Of a DNA stretch of 41,035 nt, positions 29,681 to 38,588 are shown piece by piece (positions within the stretch are counted from its first letter, which is position 1; each line of letters starts with the position of its first letter). A program made the translations under genes and the position numbers. Origin of the DNA: CAYWMY01 sp046352935. Lineage in GTDB: Bacteria > Pseudomonadota > Gammaproteobacteria > Steroidobacterales > Steroidobacteraceae. The notes under the pieces were generated by a model. It had not been told where the DNA came from and did no database searches. It worked only from the letters and a program-made list of their open reading frames with translations. Location: contig JAXMGR010000025.1 in NCBI GenBank assembly GCA_046352935.1, positions 1 through 41,035 of the forward strand. The letters are read 5' to 3'.

Positions 29681-31024
29681 GTGCCGAACCGTTCATCGCC
29701 GAACACACCGGGACGTTTCCGCTTCGTCGTGATGTCCGCCCTCTGGGTCACGGGCATGTTCCTGTTCTTCGATCGCGTGAACATCTCGCTCGCGGTGCCG
29801 CACATCAAGCAGGATCTCGGCCTCACCGGTGTGCAGACCGGCATGATCCTCAGCGTGTTCTTCTGGGGCTATGTCCTGGGCCAGGTCGCGGGCGGCATCG
29901 CGGCCGACCGGCTCCGGATCCGTACCTGGACACTCGTGTTCTACGTGATCTGGTGCATCGCGACGGTCACGACGGGCCTGTGCCGCACGCTCACCCATTT
30001 CGCGATCGTGCGGGCGCTCTTCGGACTGTCGGAAGGCGCGGTCATCAACCCGGTCTACAAGCTCATGAATCACTGGGTGCTGCCGGCCGAGCGCGGTTTT
30101 GCCAACGGCGTGCAGATCTGCTTCGGTTACCTGGGTCTCGTGATCGGCACGCCGATCATTGCCGCGCTCATCAGCGTGTTCGGCTGGCGGTCGATGTTCT
30201 TCATCACCGGTGCGGTGACGCTGGTGGGCGTGCTGGTGTTCTGGCTGCTGGTCTACGACCACCCGCGCGATCATCCCTGGATTTCGGCCGCGGAGCGCGA
30301 CCGTATCGAAGACGAGCTCGCGAAGGACCGTGTCACCTACGATCCGTCGCGGCAGGCGGCGGCGGCGCTCCCCTTCCGCGACGGGCTGCGCATGCTCGCG
30401 GGCAATCCGGCGTTCTGGCTCGTCTGCAGCGCGTTCTTCTTCACGGCCGGTGTCTATTTCACGAACCTGAGCTGGCTGCCCGGCTACCTCGTGATGGAGC
30501 GCGGCCTCTCCGGGCTCGACAGCGGGTTCACGCTCGTGCTGCCCTACAGCGCCGCGGCCCTCGGCGCGCTGTGCGGTGGCACCATCGCGGACCGGATCGG
30601 CAACCGTTCGCTGGTCGTGATCACCTCGGTGCTGCTCACGGTGCCCGCGATCTACGGACTGCTGGTGCTCGAAGGGCGCATGGCGATGATCACGATGCTG
30701 TGCCTGATGCTGTTCCTGAACGCCTCCGCGATCGCCGTCTTCATCGTGCTGCTCTTCGACCTGTTGCCGGCCGAGGTCATCGGCGTGGCCGTCGCGGTCA
30801 ACAGCGGTGTCTTCGGAGGCACCGGCGGAATCGTCGGTCCGCTCGTCATGGGCTGGTCTTTCGATCTCACGGGTTCGTTCGCCATGGGCTTCATGGCGCT
30901 GGCCGCGGGACTCGTGGTCTCGGCGGCGCTGACGGCCTTCGTGTTCAAGCACGAGCGGCGAGTCAGCGGTGAGAAGAAGCGCAAGGCGCTGCAGGCGGCC
31001 GGCGCCGTCGGCGAGGCGTCGTAA
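29681..31024 (+). CDS. MFS transporter, ACS-like family
   Basis: 447 residues from GTG 29681, with GGAGG six bases upstream. Twelve membrane segments in two halves (first half: VVMSALWVTGMFLFFDRVN, MILSVFFWGYVLGQVAGGI, the last with the G-x-x-x-D-R/K-x-G/R-R loop motif degenerate as GGIAADRLRIR; central cytosolic loop with YDHPRDHPWISAAERDRIEDE). The opening FDRVNISLAVPHIKQDLGLT is characteristic of the anion:cation symporter group that imports organic acids such as phthalate, glucarate or hexuronates. The substrate is probably an organic anion. Located in the inner membrane, divergent from the AraC gene and upstream of the TonB receptor, it may carry the compound across the second membrane. 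Confidence 0.93.
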   Translation: MPNRSSPNTPGRFRFVVMSALWVTGMFLFFDRVNISLAVPHIKQDLGLTGVQTGMILSVFFWGYVLGQVAGGIAADRLRIRTWTLVFYVIWCIATVTTGLCRTLTHFAIVRALFGLSEGAVINPVYKLMNHWVLPAERGFANGVQICFGYLGLVIGTPIIAALISVFGWRSMFFITGAVTLVGVLVFWLLVYDHPRDHPWISAAERDRIEDELAKDRVTYDPSRQAAAALPFRDGLRMLAGNPAFWLVCSAFFFTAGVYFTNLSWLPGYLVMERGLSGLDSGFTLVLPYSAAALGALCGGTIADRIGNRSLVVITSVLLTVPAIYGLLVLEGRMAMITMLCLMLFLNASAIAVFIVLLFDLLPAEVIGVAVAVNSGVFGGTGGIVGPLVMGWSFDLTGSFAMGFMALAAGLVVSAALTAFVFKHERRVSGEKKRKALQAAGAVGEAS

Positions 31025-31088
31025 GGAGACCGGGACTGTCGTTCGCGCCGTCCTTCACTCCCGCCACAAACGGGACATGACCGTGCCG

Positions 31089-31168
31089 ACTGGAATTCTT
31101 GTCCCGGGCTGCGTTGAACCGGTTCCAGTGTGTGGTTAGCGTACCGCCGCATGACTGGAATGCCAGTC
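31089..31168 (+). promoter_or_regulatory. three ACTGGAA boxes upstream of the TonB receptor gene
   Basis: ACTGGAA at 31089-31095 and 31154-31160 on the plus strand and at 31123-31129 on the minus strand, about 32 bases apart (three helical turns). The last lies in GACTGG-AATG-CCAGTC (31153-31168), a perfect 6-bp inverted repeat. The middle one adjoins GAACCGGTTC (31116-31125), a 10-bp palindrome. Likely operators for a local regulator (AraC or TetR). Confidence 0.55.
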
Positions 31169-31203
31169 CACGGTTGTTGTTTTCCAGGCACAGGAGCTAT
31201 CAC

Positions 31204-33369
31204 ATGACAGGTCCGAACAGGTCGCGCGTCACGTTCGCCGTCAGCCTTGCCGTCGGCGTCGGTCTCTCGGCGGGGCCAGCCCGGGTCCATGCGCAGACGG
31301 ATGTACTCGAGGAAGTGGTGGTCACGGCGCGCAAGCGCGAGGAGACGCTGCAGGACATCTCTGCCGCCGTCTCGGTCGTCACCAGCGACATGCTGCGCGA
31401 CAAGGTCGTCACCGACGTGCGCGACCTGCAGAACATGATCCCGAGCCTGAACGTCGGCGAGGCGATCGGCATCATGAAGCTCAACATGCGCGGCCTGTCG
31501 AACTCGACGGTCGTGCGCGGCGAGGACTCGGAAGTCGTCCTGCACGTGGACGGCGCCGTGATCTCGCGTGCCGAGGCGCAGGGTTCGGCCTTCTTCGACC
31601 TGGATCGCATCGAGGTGCTGCGTGGACCGCAGGGCACGCTCTACGGGCGGAATTCCACGGGCGGCACGGTCAACCTCATCACGGCGAAGCCGACCCGGGA
31701 GCTGTCCGGCTACGCGAATGCGACGGTCGGCAACTACAGCCTCAAGAAGTTCGAGGGAGCCATCGCCGGGCCGCTCTCGGAGCGCGTGCTCGGCCGCATC
31801 GCGCTCATGGGCGTCGATCGCAATGGCTACGCGAAGAACCTCGCCACCGGCAAGGACTTCCTCGACGAGCGGCGCTGGGCGACCCGAGCGCATCTGCAGT
31901 TCGATGTCACCGACGACGTCCGGTTCCTGCTGACGGGCGAGTACACGAAGCAGAACGACCGCAGCGGTCACCTGACCTTCCTCGACACGATCTACGGCAC
32001 GCCGCACACGGTGATCCCGCCGTCCAGCTTCTCCGACCCGAAGTCGCGCGATGGCGCTTTCAGCCGTGAGCCGAAGATGGAGCGCGAGACCTGGTCGATC
32101 ACCGGCACGCTGGACTGGAAGTTCACCGACGCGTTCTCGCTGCGCAGCATCACCAACTACCGCAAGCTCGATTTCTTCAATGGCTCGGACCTCGATGTCT
32201 CGGCCTACAGCTTCGTCGACGTCGATCTCCCGATGAAGGACAAGCAGTTCAGCGAGGAACTGCAGCTCATCTACGACACCGAGCGGCTGCATGCGCTGCT
32301 GGGCGCGTACTACTACAAGGAGAAGATGTCGGGTACGACCGATGTCTACCTGCGCTTCGCCAACTCGACTCTGTTTCAGTTCGTCGGTGAGAACAACACG
32401 GAGGCGCTGTCGCCGTTCTGGAACGCGACCTACGACTTCAACGACAGGTTCTCGCTGCGCGCGGGTGGTCGGCTGAACAACGAGGACCGGGATTTCCAGA
32501 ACTTCCGTTACCTGGCCGGGAACCTGACCGGGCAACTCGCGGACCAGCGGGACTTCGACAAGTACGTCGGCGAGTACGGCCTCGACTTCCACATGACGCC
32601 CGATGCGATGGTGTACTACACCTTCTCGCAGGGCTTCCGCTCCGGCGCCACGCTGATCATGCAGATCGATTCGAAGATCATCGCGCCGACGACGGTCGAC
32701 AACCACGAGATCGGCATCAAGTTCCAGACGCCGGACCACCGCTTCACGGCCAACATCGCGGCCTACACCGCCAAGGTGAAGAACCTGCAGCGCTCGCAGG
32801 CCACGGCAATCCTGGATGCGAACGGCAATGCCATCGGTGCGGCGCTGCGCGTCAACAACATCAACGACATGAAGGTGAAGGGTTTCGAGGTCGAGCTGGG
32901 CTGGACGCCGGTGGACCGCCTGCGCCTCGGTGCGACGATCGTGCACGTCGATGCGAAGTTCAAGGACTTCCTGACCGACGACCCGTTCATCCCCGGCAAT
33001 GCCTTCGTGCAGGTCGCGGGCAACACGCCGGCGCTGTCGCCGAAGTGGCGCACGCACCTGCATGCCGAATACGGCTTTCTGCTCGGCAACGGCGCTACCG
33101 TCACGCCCGGTGTCGACTGGAACTCCATCAGCAAGCAGTACTTCGACGAGTTCAACCGCGACTCCTTCGGCGAGGGCTCCTACAGCCTGCTCGACGCCTC
33201 GCTGGCCTATCGTGCGCGTGACAACCGGTGGAGCGTGACGCTCTGGGGCAAGAACCTCACGGGCGAGAAGAAGCTCTACGACGCCAACTTCTCGGTCTTC
33301 GGCCAGATCAGGAACAAGATGATGATCGCACCGATGACCTGGGGCGCGACGGCGAGCTACCGCTTCTGA
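31204..33369 (+). CDS. TonB-dependent outer-membrane receptor
   Basis: 721 residues from ATG 31204 with AGGAG nine bases upstream. Signal peptide (FAVSLAVGVGLSAGPARVHA), TonB box just after it (EEVVVTARKRE), plug domain (ETLQDISAAVSVVTSDM, RGPQGTLYGRNSTGGTVNLI), and a 22-strand barrel that ends in a C-terminal Phe (ATASYRF). The type is the large TonB receptor family of Caulobacter-like and steroid/terpene-degrading proteobacteria, which takes up hydrophobic or siderophore-like compounds. It precedes the quinohaemoprotein gene and is separated from it by a strong hairpin. Its regulated promoter region suggests induction by the substrate. Confidence 0.95.
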   Translation: MTGPNRSRVTFAVSLAVGVGLSAGPARVHAQTDVLEEVVVTARKREETLQDISAAVSVVTSDMLRDKVVTDVRDLQNMIPSLNVGEAIGIMKLNMRGLSNSTVVRGEDSEVVLHVDGAVISRAEAQGSAFFDLDRIEVLRGPQGTLYGRNSTGGTVNLITAKPTRELSGYANATVGNYSLKKFEGAIAGPLSERVLGRIALMGVDRNGYAKNLATGKDFLDERRWATRAHLQFDVTDDVRFLLTGEYTKQNDRSGHLTFLDTIYGTPHTVIPPSSFSDPKSRDGAFSREPKMERETWSITGTLDWKFTDAFSLRSITNYRKLDFFNGSDLDVSAYSFVDVDLPMKDKQFSEELQLIYDTERLHALLGAYYYKEKMSGTTDVYLRFANSTLFQFVGENNTEALSPFWNATYDFNDRFSLRAGGRLNNEDRDFQNFRYLAGNLTGQLADQRDFDKYVGEYGLDFHMTPDAMVYYTFSQGFRSGATLIMQIDSKIIAPTTVDNHEIGIKFQTPDHRFTANIAAYTAKVKNLQRSQATAILDANGNAIGAALRVNNINDMKVKGFEVELGWTPVDRLRLGATIVHVDAKFKDFLTDDPFIPGNAFVQVAGNTPALSPKWRTHLHAEYGFLLGNGATVTPGVDWNSISKQYFDEFNRDSFGEGSYSLLDASLAYRARDNRWSVTLWGKNLTGEKKLYDANFSVFGQIRNKMMIAPMTWGATASYRF

Positions 33370-33380
33370 GTCCGTTCGGC

Positions 33381-33426
33381 GGCGGAGCGGCGGGCCGGGG
33401 CTGATCACCCGGCCGGCCGCTCCGCC
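33381..33426 (+). terminator. strong GC hairpin after the TonB receptor gene
   Basis: GGCGGAGCGGC (33381-33391) pairs with GCCGCTCCGCC (33416-33426) and GGCCGGG (33393-33399) with CCCGGCC (33408-33414), with one G/G mismatch; loop of eight bases. No U-tract, so termination may need Rho. It is ten bases before the -10 box of the next gene. Confidence 0.75.
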
Positions 33427-33435
33427 GGCGGCCGC

Positions 33436-33441
33436 TATAAT
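33436..33441 (+). promoter_or_regulatory. consensus -10 box of the quinohaemoprotein gene
   Basis: TATAAT, a perfect -10, 41 bases before the ATG. The -35 position would fall inside the preceding hairpin and shows no consensus, which suggests help from an activator or an alternative spacer. Confidence 0.6.
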
Positions 33442-33482
33442 GTCCCGGCGCGGCGGACGCGCCGAACCGACCGGGGCTGCGG

Positions 33483-35618
33483 ATGACGACGAGGACTGGT
33501 GCGACGCGGCAGGCACTCGCGGCGGCTGCCGCTCTGCTCGGACTCTGGGGCTGCAGCCCGAAGATCGAGCCCCCGACACTCGCCGACGTGAACGAGAAGG
33601 GCATCGCGGCCCTCGAGAGCGACCCCGGCACCTGGTGGACCAACGGTCGCACCTTCAGCGAGCAGCGCTACTCGCCGCTGACGCAGATCAATACCGGCAC
33701 CGTGCAGGAGCTCGGTCTCGCCTGGGAGGCCGACCTCGAGAGTCCGCGCTTCGGCATCGAGGCCTCGCCCGTCATGGTGGGCGGCGTCCTCTACGTGAGC
33801 TCGAGCTGGGGCCGTGTGTTCGCGTTCGACGCGAAGACCGGCCGCCGCCTCTGGGCCTTCGATCCCGAAGTGCCGGGCGCGTGGCTGCGCAACGGCTGCT
33901 GCAAGCCCGTGAACCGTGGCGTCGCGGTCTGGAACGGCCGGGTGTTCGTGGGCGCCTTCGACGGCCGGCTGATCGCCCTCGACGGGAAGACGGGGCGCAA
34001 GCTCTGGGAAGCGAACACCACGGACAGCAAGCCCTACTACACGATCACGGGCGCGCCGCGCGTTGTGAAGGGCAAGGTCATCATCGGCAACGGCGGCGCG
34101 GATTTCGCGACCCGCGGCTTCTTCTCGGCCTATGACGCAGAGACAGGCACGCTCGCCTGGCGCTTCTACGTGGTACCCGACGATCCGAAGAAGGGCTTCG
34201 AGCGCCCGGAGATGGCGAGGGCCGCGAAGACCTGGGGGCCCGGCCACGACTGGTCCCTGGGCGGCGGCGGCAATCCCTGGGATTCGTTCTCCTACGATCC
34301 CGAGCTCGATCTGCTCTATGTCGGCACGGGCAACGCGGGTCCCTACGGCATGCGCGATCCCGCGAAGGGCGATGGCCTGTTCCTCGCCTCGATCCTCGCG
34401 GTCGATCCCGACGACGGCCACCTCGTCTGGCACTACCAGACCGTGCCCGGCGAGAGCTGGGACTACACCGCCACATCGAACATGATCCTCGCCGATCTCG
34501 ACATCGGTGGTGCGCGGCGCAAGGTGCTGATGCAGGCGCCGAAGAACGGGTTCTTCTACGTGCTCGATCGCGCCACAGGTGAGCTGCTCTCGGCCGGGAA
34601 GTATGTGCGCGTGAACTGGGCGAGCCACATCGATCTGAAGACGGGGCGCCCCGTGTTCACGGGCCAGGGCGAATTCGAGAAGGGCCCGCGGCTCCTGTTC
34701 CCGGGCCCCGCCGGCGCCCACAGCTGGAATCCCATGGCGTTCAACCCGCAGACGGGGCTCGTCTATCTGCCGGTTCGCGACATCGGCTGGATCTGGGGCG
34801 CCGAGCGCACCACGTGGTTCCAGAGCGGCTACGACCTCTCGAAGCTCACGAACGACCCCGATGTCCAGAAGGACACCTATGCGGGGCTCCTGGCCTGGGA
34901 TCCCGTGCGGCAGAAGCCGGCGTGGACCGTGCGCCACGACACCATGACCAATGGTGGCGTGCTGACGACCGCGGGTGGCCTCGTGGTGCAGGGCACCGAG
35001 GACGGGCATCTGCGCGTCTACGCCGCGGACGACGGTCGGCTGCTCCAGGACATCGAGACGGGCACGGGCATCGCGGCACCACCCGTGAGCTATGCCGTCG
35101 ATGGCCAGCAGTACATCGCCATCGCGGCGGGCTGGAACGGGGTGAAGATGGCGCCGTGGACGCCCGAGCGCGCCGAGCCCTACAGCAACGCGGGACGCCT
35201 GATCGTGTTGAAGCTGGGCGGCCGGCCCGTGCCGGTCGCACCGCGCGTGCCCTTGCCGCCGTTCTACGCGGGCGACGAACCCCAGCCCGCGGCGATGGTC
35301 GCGAAGGGCGCCGGCCTCTACCAGATGAACTGCGGCATGTGCCATGGCGTGATGGGCGAGGGCGGCGTGTTCCCCGACCTGCGGCGCATGGCGCCCGGCA
35401 TCCACGAGAGTTTCGTCGCGATCGTGCGCGAGGGACTGCTCGCGCGGAACGGCATGGCGGGCTTCGCCGACACGCTCAGCGTGGCGGACGTCGAAGCGAT
35501 CCGCGCCTTCGTCGTCGACTGGGCGCAGCGATCGCGGCGCGGCGACTACGATTCGGTGCCGCCCGCGCTGCGCGTCGCGGGCGCGCCCGTCGTGCGCGCG
35601 AAAACGCCGGGCCTGTAG
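33483..35618 (+). CDS. PQQ quinohaemoprotein alcohol dehydrogenase (type II)
   Basis: 711 residues with a lipoprotein-like signal (ALLGLWGC, Cys24). PQQ beta-propeller of eight blades, vicinal disulfide Cys139-Cys140 (NGCCKPVNRG), catalytic Asp327 in ESWDYTA, APKNGFFYVLDRATGEL, the usual Lys-containing strand, and a C-terminal cytochrome c domain with CGMCH at 617-621. This is the type II family (for example ethanol dehydrogenase of Comamonas), which oxidises primary or secondary alcohols in the periplasm. The residue two after the catalytic Asp is Thr, so the Asp-x-Asp lanthanide signature is absent and calcium is expected. It has its own -10 box and is the second quinoprotein of the cluster. 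Confidence 0.95.
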   Translation: MTTRTGATRQALAAAAALLGLWGCSPKIEPPTLADVNEKGIAALESDPGTWWTNGRTFSEQRYSPLTQINTGTVQELGLAWEADLESPRFGIEASPVMVGGVLYVSSSWGRVFAFDAKTGRRLWAFDPEVPGAWLRNGCCKPVNRGVAVWNGRVFVGAFDGRLIALDGKTGRKLWEANTTDSKPYYTITGAPRVVKGKVIIGNGGADFATRGFFSAYDAETGTLAWRFYVVPDDPKKGFERPEMARAAKTWGPGHDWSLGGGGNPWDSFSYDPELDLLYVGTGNAGPYGMRDPAKGDGLFLASILAVDPDDGHLVWHYQTVPGESWDYTATSNMILADLDIGGARRKVLMQAPKNGFFYVLDRATGELLSAGKYVRVNWASHIDLKTGRPVFTGQGEFEKGPRLLFPGPAGAHSWNPMAFNPQTGLVYLPVRDIGWIWGAERTTWFQSGYDLSKLTNDPDVQKDTYAGLLAWDPVRQKPAWTVRHDTMTNGGVLTTAGGLVVQGTEDGHLRVYAADDGRLLQDIETGTGIAAPPVSYAVDGQQYIAIAAGWNGVKMAPWTPERAEPYSNAGRLIVLKLGGRPVPVAPRVPLPPFYAGDEPQPAAMVAKGAGLYQMNCGMCHGVMGEGGVFPDLRRMAPGIHESFVAIVREGLLARNGMAGFADTLSVADVEAIRAFVVDWAQRSRRGDYDSVPPALRVAGAPVVRAKTPGL

Positions 35619-35638
35619 GCAGGTCTGCCGGTTTCGCA

Positions 35639-35667
35639 TTGAACGAGGGTCACGCGGCGGCTATACT
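35639..35667 (+). promoter_or_regulatory. sigma-70 promoter of the TetR gene
   Basis: TTGAAC (35639-35644), exactly 17 bases, then TATACT (35662-35667); each matches the consensus at five of six positions. The start codon is 70 bases after the -10, leaving room for an operator (the segment 35678-35700 is AT-rich). Confidence 0.7.
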
Positions 35668-35736
35668 GAAAAAACGGCGTTAGAACAATCCCTTATAGAC
35701 ATTCACGCCGGCACGCATCCATCGCGCGGGGTCTCC

Positions 35737-36330
35737 ATGGCGGGCAAGCGGTCGCAGTCACACCAGAACCGGAAGGACGAGATCATCCGCGAGAGCGCAG
35801 TGCTGTTCGACAAGGTGGGCTACCACGGCGCGTCGATGCAGATGGTCGCGGACGCGGTCAAGCTCGGCAAGCCGACGCTCTATCACTACTTCCGCAGCAA
35901 GACCGAGATCCTCTACGCCATCCACGAGAAGCTCATCAGCGAGCTGCGCTCGCGCCACCAGGAGCGCGTCGCGCAGGACGTGCCGCTGGACGCGCGCCTC
36001 GAGGGCATCTGCGCCGACATCCTGAGCCAGATCGAGCAGCACCCCGGCTACGTGCGCGCGTTCTTCGAGCACCATGACGAGCTCGACATCGACCAGAAGA
36101 AGGAGATGCGGCGCCAGCGCGAGGAATACCTGGACATGGTCTGCGACACGCTGTCGGCGGGCATGAAGGCCGGGATCTTCGCGAAGAGCGATCCGCGGCT
36201 CACCGCGCTCGGCTTCCTCGGCATGTGCAACTGGGCCTACAAGTGGTACCCGCGCGGCCGGAATCCCGCCGTCGAGAAGACGGCGCAGGCGCTGTGCAAG
36301 GTGTTCCTCGACGGCATCCGCAAGCGCTGA
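35737..36330 (+). CDS. TetR/AcrR family regulator
   Basis: 197 residues from ATG 35737. Helix-turn-helix at about 15-60: DEIIRESAVLFDKVGYHG, then SMQMVADAVKLGKPTLYHYF and SKTEILYAIHEKL. The ligand domain (about 70-195) resembles the TetR_C group of KstR2-like and FadR-like repressors (AFFEHHDELDIDQKKEMRRQ, LGMCNWAYKWYPRG). Such regulators respond to acyl-CoA esters or hydrophobic compounds. It is next to the flavin reductase (convergent) and follows the quinohaemoprotein, so it likely represses this cluster. It has a clear promoter and probably controls itself. Confidence 0.93.
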   Translation: MAGKRSQSHQNRKDEIIRESAVLFDKVGYHGASMQMVADAVKLGKPTLYHYFRSKTEILYAIHEKLISELRSRHQERVAQDVPLDARLEGICADILSQIEQHPGYVRAFFEHHDELDIDQKKEMRRQREEYLDMVCDTLSAGMKAGIFAKSDPRLTALGFLGMCNWAYKWYPRGRNPAVEKTAQALCKVFLDGIRKR

Positions 36331-36340
36331 GCGCTGTCCC

Positions 36341-36354
36341 GCGCGGCGCCGCGC
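36341..36354. terminator. GC palindrome between convergent genes
   Basis: GCGCGGCGCCGCGC is a perfect 14-bp palindrome between the TetR stop and the flavoprotein stop. It may help end transcription in both directions; no U-tract. Confidence 0.35.
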
Positions 36355-36406
36355 CCGCACGGCGCCCCCGGTGGCGAGGCCCGTTCCGATGATTCCCTGA
36401 GCGGCG

Positions 36407-38347
36407 TCAGATCGCCCGGGCGAGCCGCTGCGCCTCGAACACGGCGAAGGTGGCGCGCCGCGGTGTGAGGCAGTCCCCGATCGCGTGTACTTCCGCGATG
36501 CCGCCTGCGCGCAGCGCGGAAACCGGACCCGCGACCGGCTCGCGCCCCGTGTGCACGACGACGAGTTCACAGGGCTCGAGGGATTCCTCGCCCGAGGTCA
36601 GGTTCACGAGCCGGGCGCCGCCGGGCTCGATGGAATCCAGTCCGCTCAGCACCCGGAATTCCGTGCGGCCCGCGCCGAGGCGCGCGAGCAGGGGTCCCGC
36701 GCTCTCGTGCGGGATCATGTGCGCGACGCCAGCCGTGGGCGTGACATAGGTGACCTTCCAGCCGGCTTCGACCAGCGCTTCCGCGACGCCGTAGTTCCAC
36801 CAGAAGCCGCTGCCGTCGTCGACGAACACCGCGCGTCCGCTGCCTTGCGGCTCGGGCGCGCCGTTCTCGAGCACGTCGAACCAGCGCACGGCCCCGGCCG
36901 CGCGCAGCGTCTCGTCCAGCGGCTTCGCGCGCGCGCCGGTCGCGACGATGGCGGCATCGAAGTCGCCGCCCAGGTCGCCCGGTCCCGTGACCGCGACGCC
37001 CGTACGCAGTTCGGCCTTCATGATCCGCAGCTCCGAGAGCTGGAAGTCGACGAGCCGGCGCAGCCGATCGCGGCGCGGCACGGACGCGGCATACATGAAC
37101 TGGCCGCCGAATCCCGACGAGGCCTCGAACACCGTCACCGCGTGGCCGCGCTGCGCGGCGGTCAGCGCGGCTTCCAGGCCGCCGGGGCCGCCGCCGATCA
37201 CCGCGATGCGCTTCTTCTGCTCGGCGGGCTTCAGCTCGCCGAATTCCCCGGTGCGCTCGCGGCCGGTGACGGGATTCGCGCCACAGTGCAGGTGCGGCGT
37301 GAACGCGCGGCAGTCCTGGTTGAAGTTCAGGCAGGGGCGGATGCGGTGTGCCTGTCCCGCCGCGGCCTTGGTGATCCACTCGGGATCGGCCAGGAAGCCA
37401 CGCACCATGCCGACGAGGTCGGCGCCGCCCTCGGCGAGCACGCGTTCGGCGACCTCGGGCGTGGAGATGCGCTGGCCCACGAGGATCGGCAGGCCGCAGC
37501 CGCGGCGGAAGGCGAGTGCCGCGTTCGAGGCCGTCGCGTCGGGTGCGGTCATGTCCTTCACGTAGGCGCCGCGGTTGCCGAGCGTGATGCTGATGAGGTC
37601 GACGCCGCCGTGCACCTCGACGGCGCGCGCATTCCGCACGGTGTCGGGAACCTCGAGGCCGTCGGCGACCTCCTCGTCGGCGCTGATGCGCAGGCTCAGG
37701 CCCATGTCCTCGCCGCAGTGGTGGCGGATGGAGTCGATGACCTCGAACAGGAAGCGCAGCCGCTTCTCCGGCGTGCCGCCGTAGGCGTCGGTGCGCCGGT
37801 TCGTGGCGGGCGAGAGGAACTGCGCGACGAGGTAGCCGTGCGCACCGTGGATGTCGACGCCGTCGTAACCCGCGAGCTGGAGGTTGCGTGCCGTGCGACC
37901 GAAGGCCTCGACGATCATGGCGATGTCGGCGTGGTCCATCTCGCGCGGCGCGTAGGCGTCGCGCGGCGAACGGATGGAGGAGGGCGCCATGGGCGGCAGG
38001 TCGCCGTCCGTGACCGTCCATTCGCGTCCGAGGTGCAGGATCTGGCCGAAGATCTTCACGCCGTGGGCGTGGACGCCGTCGACCAGGGCCTTCAGCTGCG
38101 GAATGACCTCGTCGCGGTAGGCCTCGACGAGGATGCGGTTGCGCATCACGGAGGTGGGATGAACGGGGGTTGCGCCGGTGAACAGGAGTCCGGGACCGGA
38201 TTTCGCGATGTTCACGGTGTGCGCGATGTGATCGGCGGTCGGGATGCCGTCGCGCACCATCGCCGTGCCGTAGGGCAGCATCGCGATGCGGTTGCGGAGC
38301 TGCAGGCGTGCGAGCGTGAACGGGCTGAACAGGCGTTCGTAGGGCAT
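36407..38347 (-). CDS. old-yellow-enzyme / FAD-NAD(P) oxidoreductase fusion
   Basis: 646 residues from ATG 38347 (GGAGA seven bases upstream). N-terminal FMN TIM barrel (residues 1-330, YERLFSPFTLARLQLRNRIAM; GYDGVDIHGAHGYLVAQFLS; TNRRTDAYGG), then the iron-sulfur segment and an FAD/NAD(P) domain (IAVIGGGPGGLEAALTAAQRG). The family includes 2,4-dienoyl-CoA reductase, trimethylamine dehydrogenase and bile-acid enoate reductases. The cluster motif is CLNFNQDC (Cys339, Phe342, Cys346, Cys355), where the family has C-x2-C-x3-C: the second Cys is Phe (codon TTC, one base from TGC). The cluster may be three-iron or absent, which would cut the electron path from FAD to FMN. It probably reduces an enoate or dienoyl-CoA of the pathway. 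Confidence 0.92.
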   Translation of the reverse strand: MPYERLFSPFTLARLQLRNRIAMLPYGTAMVRDGIPTADHIAHTVNIAKSGPGLLFTGATPVHPTSVMRNRILVEAYRDEVIPQLKALVDGVHAHGVKIFGQILHLGREWTVTDGDLPPMAPSSIRSPRDAYAPREMDHADIAMIVEAFGRTARNLQLAGYDGVDIHGAHGYLVAQFLSPATNRRTDAYGGTPEKRLRFLFEVIDSIRHHCGEDMGLSLRISADEEVADGLEVPDTVRNARAVEVHGGVDLISITLGNRGAYVKDMTAPDATASNAALAFRRGCGLPILVGQRISTPEVAERVLAEGGADLVGMVRGFLADPEWITKAAAGQAHRIRPCLNFNQDCRAFTPHLHCGANPVTGRERTGEFGELKPAEQKKRIAVIGGGPGGLEAALTAAQRGHAVTVFEASSGFGGQFMYAASVPRRDRLRRLVDFQLSELRIMKAELRTGVAVTGPGDLGGDFDAAIVATGARAKPLDETLRAAGAVRWFDVLENGAPEPQGSGRAVFVDDGSGFWWNYGVAEALVEAGWKVTYVTPTAGVAHMIPHESAGPLLARLGAGRTEFRVLSGLDSIEPGGARLVNLTSGEESLEPCELVVVHTGREPVAGPVSALRAGGIAEVHAIGDCLTPRRATFAVFEAQRLARAI

Positions 38348-38588
38348 CTGCGTCTCCGACGGCGGTGCCGCCGGCGCGCGACCGGGGGTCGCGGAATCGC
38401 GGCGGGGGACGACGATTCTGCGAGACGCCGGCGGCGGGCCGCAAGCCGCGCGGGGCGCCAAAAACTTGTGCGGGACTATGAAATCCGCCAGCCCCGGGGA
38501 GCGCCCCGGATCCCGTCGTTTACAGCGGTCCTGTATCATTCCCGCGGCGATTCCCACCGACGAACAAAGCCTTGCGGGGTGTGCAGCA

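Noticed and set aside
30652..33579. 975-residue open frame on the minus strand across the MFS and TonB genes
   Set aside because: It spans two recognised genes and their intergenic region and has the composition of an antisense shadow.
34450..34480. Lanthanide-dependent (XoxF-like) assignment of the quinohaemoprotein
   Set aside because: The residue two after the catalytic Asp is Thr (WDYT), not Asp, and the protein has the type II haem domain.
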